Part shown: in pieces, positions 58,901 through 64,000 of the stretch | Numbering within the stretch: position 1 is the first letter of the stretch | Layout: the number at the start of each line of letters is the position of its first letter | From: Vreelandella salicampi | GTDB taxonomy: Bacteria; Pseudomonadota; Gammaproteobacteria; Pseudomonadales; Halomonadaceae | Length of the DNA: 64,000 nt | Assembly (NCBI RefSeq): GCF_013415105.1 | Contig: NZ_JACCDF010000002.1 | Coordinates: 310,001 to 374,000 of the forward strand | Direction of reading: 5' to 3' | Notes under the pieces: generated by a model | What the model saw: only the letters and a program-made list of their open reading frames with translations | What the model was told of the DNA's origin: nothing | Database searches by the model: none | Program-made: the position numbers and the translations under genes

Positions 58901-59439
58901 GTAAGAAACCGCTGCTGTGGAAATTGCTGCAACGTCTGGTGGACGACTTTTCCGACGTGGCTAATGAGGTGGAAGCCGACCTTGCCGCGAGCCGAACGAA
59001 AGAAGCTCTCCAACGCCTGCACGCCCTAAGGGGTGCCGCAGGCAACTTGGGCGCCAACGCTATTGCCGCTGCCGCCCTTAAGGCTGAGGCCACTATCAAA
59101 GAGGAAGGCAATACCAAAATGGCTGAGGCCCTTGAGGCGCTTTGGCACCAGCTCGAGACCACTTTCCCGGCTATTCGAGAACGCCTCGCCCGTCACGAGC
59201 CCGAGCCGCCCGCCAAGGAGAGCGTGAAAAGCGAGGATGTGGAAAAGCTTCAAGCACTCTTGGAGCGCAACGATTTCTCGGCGCTGGATTTGTTCAACCG
59301 CCTACGCCCCGCCCTTGCCGGCAAGCTAGACGCCAATCGACTTGGCCAGCTGGACGCGGCCATGTCGCAACTCGACTACCCGCTGGCGAGTCGTATTCTG
59401 GCGGGCGTGGCAACAGCCGATGAGGTGACTGGTGATTAA
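55933..59439 (+). CDS. Large hybrid histidine kinase (Cache-PAS-HisKA-HATPase-REC-REC-HPt)
   Basis: 1168-residue inner-membrane sensor. Helices at about 22-44 and 303-320 bound a Cache-type periplasmic domain ([20 protein letters not shown]). PAS about 335-450 ([20 protein letters not shown]), HisKA with [19 protein letters not shown] (H466), ATPase ([32 protein letters not shown]), first receiver D756 (LLDWRMPG), second receiver D890 ([11 protein letters not shown]), then HPt H1030 ([15 protein letters not shown]). All phosphorelay sites are intact. Its end overlaps the convergent AttH gene by 4 nt. Confidence 0.95.
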   Translation: MSECSQRSSLHRPTRQKGGVDRFLLLGLGAIITAIGLIGVDIWREHEKTLDNAYQNLENLARIADGQVTNSLRAVALSLQDIAHEVERPLTQAEAHDLSLFLKARASAFPEVNHFSITDAQGIISFSSLPDVEGFDASQRPYFLGAQEAGPGTMITTPPTQTVNGNLIVFAARGFSSNGADDGDLDGVVLASLLPSYFAARLASLHSSPDAFAAIIGPEGQILAREPHVEALIGKDTSQRPNVVEHRASENQVSRVRENPSIDGYDRLMVLRSVEQGDMLIAISRTTTDVLAEWRQDSIAKTLAGLGFVVLILVIMARLRRRDRELLAARDFAENLIESANVMVLGLDQGGHIRIFNESAERLTGYSRDEVIGQHWNTLISESDATLHLPDAPQSQQSTLLTRDNQERIISWRNSFFEPEEYAVSRVSFGIDITAQIHADTAMREAREAAEAASRMKSEFVANMSHEIRTPMTAIMGLGHLLEHTEMSPAQRDYVHKISIAARALLAILNDILDYSKVEAGKMELNPEDFNLDELLSTLATVVSTTAEKKDIEVLFRVSPEVPHYLWGDDLRLQQVLTNLLGNAIKFTEKGQVVLEVNQLSADEDDLVLEFRITDTGIGMSEAQKSNLFHAFQQGDASTTRRFGGTGLGLAISQRLVKLLGGMIGVESEAGKGSCFAFTVPLKKPKDGQAAPLGPPLVGAYRALVVDDNDLARDALAETCRRLEWEVTTASSGEEAVALHQAAQDAGKPFEVVLLDWRMPGLDGLEAATRMRSGQTAEDPMIVLVVTAYSREMILQQADNDTLDGIISKPATPSLLRAALAQQLPVEPQGKLMRLTGLHLLVAEDNPINQEVARDILEQEGAAVIVATTGREAVDILSMEATLPDAVLMDVQMPEMDGLEATRRLRKDARFARLPIVAMTANVLESDREECRKAGMNDHLAKPLDIEKMVAKLLEVTGRTPGEAPSAGIETEHGNIPGIDQKTALKRLGGKKPLLWKLLQRLVDDFSDVANEVEADLAASRTKEALQRLHALRGAAGNLGANAIAAAALKAEATIKEEGNTKMAEALEALWHQLETTFPAIRERLARHEPEPPAKESVKSEDVEKLQALLERNDFSALDLFNRLRPALAGKLDANRLGQLDAAMSQLDYPLASRILAGVATADEVTGD

Positions 59440-60572
59440 TACCCGGTCATCTCTAAATAACCGACGCCGATGCTTTCTTGCGTTTCTGCCTGGCGAACCA
59501 CCACATCGCCTTCCCAGTAAGGTACTGAGGTTGGCATCCAGCGGTTAGGGTGGCGTGCCTCGACGACAAGCTGCATATCGGCATCGGGTAGCGTGAGTGA
59601 CCAGCGTGTGGGGATATCTCGTCCCGCTACCACTTGCGTTTCTAGCGGCGTAAGCGTGACGCTATCGGGCCCGATGAGTTCGGTTTGCCCATCAGCGGAG
59701 AGTAAATGGCCGAACACGTAGTCGCCGCCTTCTTCACCGCCACCTCTTAACCGATAGGCCATCAGCTTGCGCCCGTCCGTCAGGTGCAGCGAAAACCAGT
59801 CCCATCCGGTTTGTTCCGGGGCGAGTAGCTGGCTGCTCCATTCGCGATCCAGCCAGCCTTTGCCGCTAACCTCACGGGCTTCACCGTTCCGCGTGACGCG
59901 GCCGGTAATCTGCAAATAGGGCTGGCTGTAGTAACGCGAACCCTGGCCGTCCACGGTTTTGGCATTAAAACCGTTCTTTCCGTGCCAGATGAGCGGGCCT
60001 TGCGCGCTGAGGGTAAGCTCGTATCCAAAGCGGTCAGCGCCCTCTCCGCTATAGGCGCTGAGGGTAAAGTCCTCGAAATTGGCGTCGGGCGGGCTTTCCA
60101 GTATCCAGTCATCGATCCAGGCTTGAAATGGGACTGCCTTGACGCCTGCTTGGCCGCTGGCCTTTTGGCTATGGCTGCGCGCAAAACGTTCGGCGGCAAC
60201 GTGGGTTTCCCCTTGGGAAATCCCCAGGTGCGCCATCCACACTTGGTCGGTTGCCCATGGCGTTGGGTCAGGGCGCTCGTCAGGTGGCGTCAGCGCCTGG
60301 CGAAACAGCGTCCATTGAAGGCCGAGCGGCTCACCCTGGGCATCTTCAAGGTTGGCGGTCAGGTACCACCATTCGATGCGGTAATCAGGATGAGGGCCAT
60401 GGTCTTGCGGAAAGCTCAGCGGCGTATAGGCATTTGCTTCGGCAAACGCCGCCGCGTTTTCACCGAGCCCGGCAAACCCTTGAGGTTCAGCCTCAGGCGA
60501 CGTTTCCTGGCAGCCGGTGAGGATGAGACAACTTATCGCAATAAGCGCAGCTGATAAGCGGTAATAACTCAT
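59436..60572 (-). CDS. Lipocalin-like lipoprotein, AttH type
   Basis: 378-residue lipoprotein: signal peptide and lipobox LILTGC (C21). The mature part matches the AttH/CrtC lipocalin-like fold: FPQDHGPHPDYRIEWWYLTA, GEPLGLQWTLFRQALTPP, and later SGKGWLDREWSSQLL with WDWFSLHLTDGRKLMAYRL. It starts at ATG 60572, overlapping the permease stop (ATGA), so it belongs with the ABC pair upstream. The family is part of AttEFGH-type systems; its exact substrate is unknown, perhaps a lipid or lipoprotein. Confidence 0.88.
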   Translation of the reverse strand: MSYYRLSAALIAISCLILTGCQETSPEAEPQGFAGLGENAAAFAEANAYTPLSFPQDHGPHPDYRIEWWYLTANLEDAQGEPLGLQWTLFRQALTPPDERPDPTPWATDQVWMAHLGISQGETHVAAERFARSHSQKASGQAGVKAVPFQAWIDDWILESPPDANFEDFTLSAYSGEGADRFGYELTLSAQGPLIWHGKNGFNAKTVDGQGSRYYSQPYLQITGRVTRNGEAREVSGKGWLDREWSSQLLAPEQTGWDWFSLHLTDGRKLMAYRLRGGGEEGGDYVFGHLLSADGQTELIGPDSVTLTPLETQVVAGRDIPTRWSLTLPDADMQLVVEARHPNRWMPTSVPYWEGDVVVRQAETQESIGVGYLEMTGY

Positions 60573-63061
60573 ACGACCCCCTTGTTTAGCATCGCCTGGG
60601 GAGAGCTGCGCCATAGCTGAATCGATGGCAGGGCGGCAGCGGCCAACGCTACCCCCAGCGCGGTCAGCAGCGTGATGAATATATCCCATGGAAAAAGGTA
60701 GAGCGGCAGCCGCCAGCCAAAGGCGGCCACGTTGATGATCGCCACCAGCGTCCAGGTAATCGCAATGCCCAGGGGAATGGCCATCACACCGGTGAGCAGT
60801 ACCAGCCCGCCCAGTTGATAAAGCGGCAGCTGAGTGAGCGTTTTGCGCGGCACGCCCAATGCCCAGAGCGATGCCAGCTGCCGCTGACGCTCGCGGGCCT
60901 GGGCCAAGAGCGTGGCGAACAGCGCCAGGGCGGCGACGCCAAGGGTGAGGCCGTTCAGCGCCCGCGTAATGGTGAAGGTGCGCTCGAATATCTGCGTGGC
61001 CAGCCGTTTAATTTCCTGTTGGTCGACAAGGGCATCGGGGGATACATCAAAGTTATCTGCCAGTGCTTGGCGTAAAGCCTGGCGGTCGGCGCTTTCGTTG
61101 ACGACCAGTCCTATCGAGGCGATATCGCCACCAAAGCGCTGAACAAGCACATCGGTGGGCATAAGTATCTGCTGGCGCGGGTTGCCGTAATCAGGGTAAA
61201 CCGCCGCAATTTCAAACGGCATTGCGCCTTGTGGCGTCTCCAGTGTGACCACGTCACCCGGTGCAAGCTGTTTTGCCACGGCCATTTGCTCGTTAATAAA
61301 CACGCTGCGTGCAGACAGCGCTGACCAGGCAGCGGATCGCCCAGTTTGCGTATCGAGTAACGGCCAGCGGTTGGTGATCGTCGGTGCTGGGGTAATCCCA
61401 AACAGCGCAATGCGTTCGCGAGTCGTCTCTTTTCCTCGTGCATTTTTCTCGGCCAGCAGGTCGACGCTGCCTCGGGCGGTGGGCAAGGTTTCGTCAACAT
61501 CGGGCTGAGCGTCGAGCCAATCCAGCATGGGGGTTAACGTTGACGGTGACGCGTTGATATACAACGGCGCGGCCAACCGCTGATCCAGCCAATCCAGAAA
61601 AGTGAGACGAAAGCCACCGACCATGCTGCTAACCCCTAGGTTGGTGGCCAAAGCAATCAGCAACGCCATCATGGCTAACGAAAGGCGCGGTAGCTGTAAC
61701 TGAATATCCGCCACGGCCCAGTGGGCAAGCGGGCGGCGATGAAGCAGCCGCTGTAGCAAGCGCAGCACGCCGTTAATCAGCGGCGGCAGGCAGAGCGCGC
61801 TGCCTAACAGTAGGGCGGCGACAAATCCAAAACTAACCAGAACCCCTTGGCCGGATGGTAGGCGGCTAAGCCATAGCGCTAAGCCAACAGCGATGACGGC
61901 GACCACTGCGCCCCCTTGTGTCATCCGTTTTAGCTGGCGCTGGTAGCCAAGTCGCCATGCCTGGGACTGGCCCAGCGCTAATATCTCCAGACGCGCGGCC
62001 CGCCACAGCACGCCGCTGCCTGCCAGCAGTAGGCCGCCCAAGGTAATGACTAAGCTGCCCACCCAGTAGTGCCATGGCAATACCAAAGAGCGTTGCACGT
62101 CGGCTTGGTAAAGCGAAGATAGTGTCGTCGCCACATCGGGCAATAACTGGCCGGCGAGCCAAATGCCGCTGGCGAGCCCAAGTGCTGAACCCACCAGGCC
62201 GAATACCAGCAGCTCAAGCAGAATCGCCATGGTCAACGTGAACGCGGGCACGCCCAGCGCGCGCAGTGTTCGCAGGGTGGTCAGGCGCTGTTCCATGGCA
62301 AGCCCCAAGGCGGCTTGCACAATAAATAAGCCGACAACTAACGACAGCAAGGCCAGCGCGGTGAGGTTGAGGTGGAAGCTATCCGTCAGTTGTTCGGGCG
62401 AGGCTAACGTAGCGGCTCGGCTTAGCCGGTACCCGTCGGGCGGCTGCGTTAGCGCGCCAGGGGCGGTGACCAGTTGGCTTAGCGTGTTATCGCTATCTAA
62501 CAACGCGGCGGCAGCGGCAATGTCCATCACCAAGGTATTCGGCGGCAGCTCCGGGCGTAGCGTTAGTGGCGGGAGTCGTTGATTATTGTCGACGGTGGGT
62601 GTCGCCCCTGGCGCTTGTCGGCGTGAAAGCCCTAATACGTCAATGGTTTCCGGGGCGAGCTGGGTTTGCCATGGCGGGGTTAGAAAAGCGGTTAATGCGT
62701 CACCGTTGCCGCCCAGGGCGTTATCGTTGGGCAAGGTCAGCGGGTCAATGCCGATAAGCGTCAGGCGCTCTTCGCCTATCTCTAGAGTGCCTTCCAGCAT
62801 GGGCGAAACGGGCAGGCCCGCCCGGCGCAGCGTCAGGTAGTCATCGCGGGTAAGCGATTGACCATCGCGCCGGGTCAGCTGGTCGACCTCCGCGCTAAAC
62901 AGCGCGTTGGCGCGGGCGTAGCTGTCTTTCGCCGTGGCATTAACCGCCTGGACGCTGCTCCACAGGGCGCTTGCCACCCACAGCCCAAGCAGCAACATGG
63001 CAAGCTGCCCCGGATGACGACGGTAGTGGGCAAGTAGGGTCGCCAGCACGCGCCAAATCAC
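60569..63061 (-). CDS. ABC transporter permease, FtsX/MacB-like (AttF/G-type)
   Basis: 830-residue membrane protein with two FtsX domains: helices near 18-35, a periplasmic region, then clusters about 235-360, 390-460, and a C-terminal set about 705-830. It starts at GTG 63061, which overlaps the ATPase stop (GTGA). The arrangement (one first helix, large soluble loop, repeats) matches long FtsX permeases that extract lipids or lipoproteins from the membrane rather than import nutrients. Confidence 0.9.
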   Translation of the reverse strand: MIWRVLATLLAHYRRHPGQLAMLLLGLWVASALWSSVQAVNATAKDSYARANALFSAEVDQLTRRDGQSLTRDDYLTLRRAGLPVSPMLEGTLEIGEERLTLIGIDPLTLPNDNALGGNGDALTAFLTPPWQTQLAPETIDVLGLSRRQAPGATPTVDNNQRLPPLTLRPELPPNTLVMDIAAAAALLDSDNTLSQLVTAPGALTQPPDGYRLSRAATLASPEQLTDSFHLNLTALALLSLVVGLFIVQAALGLAMEQRLTTLRTLRALGVPAFTLTMAILLELLVFGLVGSALGLASGIWLAGQLLPDVATTLSSLYQADVQRSLVLPWHYWVGSLVITLGGLLLAGSGVLWRAARLEILALGQSQAWRLGYQRQLKRMTQGGAVVAVIAVGLALWLSRLPSGQGVLVSFGFVAALLLGSALCLPPLINGVLRLLQRLLHRRPLAHWAVADIQLQLPRLSLAMMALLIALATNLGVSSMVGGFRLTFLDWLDQRLAAPLYINASPSTLTPMLDWLDAQPDVDETLPTARGSVDLLAEKNARGKETTRERIALFGITPAPTITNRWPLLDTQTGRSAAWSALSARSVFINEQMAVAKQLAPGDVVTLETPQGAMPFEIAAVYPDYGNPRQQILMPTDVLVQRFGGDIASIGLVVNESADRQALRQALADNFDVSPDALVDQQEIKRLATQIFERTFTITRALNGLTLGVAALALFATLLAQARERQRQLASLWALGVPRKTLTQLPLYQLGGLVLLTGVMAIPLGIAITWTLVAIINVAAFGWRLPLYLFPWDIFITLLTALGVALAAAALPSIQLWRSSPQAMLNKGVV

Positions 63062-63723
63062 GGTCGGGGATCCTCAAGGCGGCCCAGGTGGAGGCGCACC
63101 AAGCGATTGAGCGGCGCTGCCACGCGAGCGCTGTGGGTGACCATCAACAGCGCGCAACGGGTTTCTGCCACCAGCTCGAGCAGCAGCGCAAGGACAGTAT
63201 CGGCACTTTGCTCGTCCAGGTTGCCGGTGGGCTCATCGGCCAGCAGCAGGCTGGGCCGCACGGCCAGCGCCCGGCCAATCGCCAGGCGTTGTTGCTGGCC
63301 ACCCGAGAGCTGCTCGGGAAAATACTCTTCGCGACCGGCAAGCCCCAGGCGCGCAAGCAGGTGAGCGGTCCACTCGGCGTCCTCGCGTTGTGCAAGGCGT
63401 GCCTGGAGGCGCAGGTTGTCGATCACGTTGAGGCTGGGCACCAGGTGGAACTGTTGAAACACCAGCCCGAGATGTTGACGACGAAGCCTGGCGCGAGCAG
63501 GTTCCTCCAGACTGGAAAGCCGCTGCCCCTCGATACTGATATGGCCCTGGTCGGGTACGTCGAGGCCGGCCGCCAGATGCAGCAGCGTTGACTTGCCGCT
63601 GCCCGATTCCCCCATCAAGGCCAGGCTTTCGCCTTGGTCGAGCGTCAGGTCGATACCGTTGAGCACGGGTAACTCCCCTTGCGGCGTGCTGAAGGTTTTA
63701 TGTACCTGATGCAGAACCAGCAT
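63058..63723 (-). CDS. ABC transporter ATP-binding protein, LolD/MacB-like
   Basis: 221-residue ATPase. ATG 63723 has AAGGAG five bases upstream; an ATG at 63765 would be too early. Walker A GESGSGKST, Q-loop VFQQFHLVPS, signature LSGGQQQRLAIGRAL, Walker B SLLLADEPTGNLD and the switch His in MVTHSARVAA are all present. First gene of the operon ATPase-permease-lipoprotein. Confidence 0.95.
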   Translation of the reverse strand: MLVLHQVHKTFSTPQGELPVLNGIDLTLDQGESLALMGESGSGKSTLLHLAAGLDVPDQGHISIEGQRLSSLEEPARARLRRQHLGLVFQQFHLVPSLNVIDNLRLQARLAQREDAEWTAHLLARLGLAGREEYFPEQLSGGQQQRLAIGRALAVRPSLLLADEPTGNLDEQSADTVLALLLELVAETRCALLMVTHSARVAAPLNRLVRLHLGRLEDPRP

Positions 63724-63858
63724 GGGGGCTCCTTGGCTAATGACCGCCGCTACAGCAAAGCACAAATAGTTATACGCGTCGACATGGATGTGGTGTTATT
63801 GTATAGCTATTTTGTATGGCTATTTTTGTATACGGTTTTGTATCGCGCTTTGTGCTGG

Positions 63859-64000
63859 CTATTCTTTGTTGCCATTGGCGTTGTTGTCATTACCTTTGTG
63901 GTCGCCATCCCTTTCCGGCACTAAACCATTAAGCGTCTCGCGAATTTCGTTGGTTTCCAGGGTCTCGTGTTTTTCTAGGGCTGAGGCCAAGGCATCCAAT
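63859..64000 (-). CDS. C-terminal tail of an FtsH-like metalloprotease (partial)
   Basis: The minus-strand frame from the window edge to TAG at 63861-63859 gives 46 residues, LDALASALEKHETLETNEIR then ETLNGLVPERDGD and a polar Asn/Gly-rich tail. The first half matches the last helix of M41 (FtsH-type) proteases (LA.ALLE.ETL...EI). The body lies outside the window, so domain content cannot be judged. Confidence 0.55.
   Translation of the reverse strand, partial: LDALASALEKHETLETNEIRETLNGLVPERDGDHKGNDNNANGNKE

Noticed and set aside
63784..63924. Small hydrophobic plus-strand frame (about 46 residues)
   Set aside because: It looks like a membrane helix pair, but much of it is antisense to the tail of the FtsH-like gene and no ribosome site is clear.

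Overview
The window looks like chromosomal DNA of a moderately halophilic gammaproteobacterium, most likely Halomonas or a close relative. The signs are a moderately GC-rich sequence, acidic proteins, three TRAP transporter sets (one followed by a universal stress protein, as TeaD follows TeaABC in Halomonas elongata), a BetT-type choline carrier behind a BetI-like operator, and a photoactive yellow protein with the same length and residue numbering as that of Halorhodospira halophila. No rRNA, tRNA or CRISPR array was seen.

Layout: 1-10 kb is transport: the end of an EamA exporter, a DctPQM TRAP operon, a KamA-like radical SAM gene, and a TAXI-type TRAP system with its Usp protein. 10-20 kb holds a DUF2189 membrane protein, a periplasmic molybdopterin-fold protein paired with a hybrid histidine kinase, a SulP transporter, a small accessory patch (AAA ATPase with an inverted repeat at its promoter, and a ParE-like toxin remnant), BetT and a Spy-like protein. 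20-32 kb holds a lipoprotein esterase, a FlxA-like gene behind a good sigma-28 promoter, and an RND efflux operon ending in baeS-baeR. Fused to the end of that operon are a beheaded MazE antitoxin and an intact MazF toxin. An SDR and a GGDEF protein follow.

32-38 kb is a 5-oxoproline module: a wHTH regulator and TRAP transporter divergent from pxpABC. 38-42 kb has a small secreted protein, trxC and an NfeD/SPFH pair. 42-52 kb is a catabolic cluster (GMC alcohol oxidase/dehydrogenase, AraC regulator, two acyl-CoA ligases, thiolase, acyl-CoA dehydrogenase, orphan substrate-binding protein), with a dead IS4 transposase at one edge.

The most interesting region is 52.4-59.4 kb: a complete photoactive yellow protein gene (all chromophore-pocket residues present) preceded by an array of 13-bp repeats and followed by its p-coumarate:CoA ligase, a short coding-like scar, a DUF393 protein, and an overlapping pair encoding a REC-GGDEF diguanylate cyclase and a large Cache-PAS hybrid histidine kinase. 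No tyrosine ammonia-lyase gene, the usual source of the chromophore, is in the window. The arrangement suggests a blue-light receptor next to c-di-GMP signalling. The last part is an AttEFGH-like ABC export operon and the tail of an FtsH-like gene.
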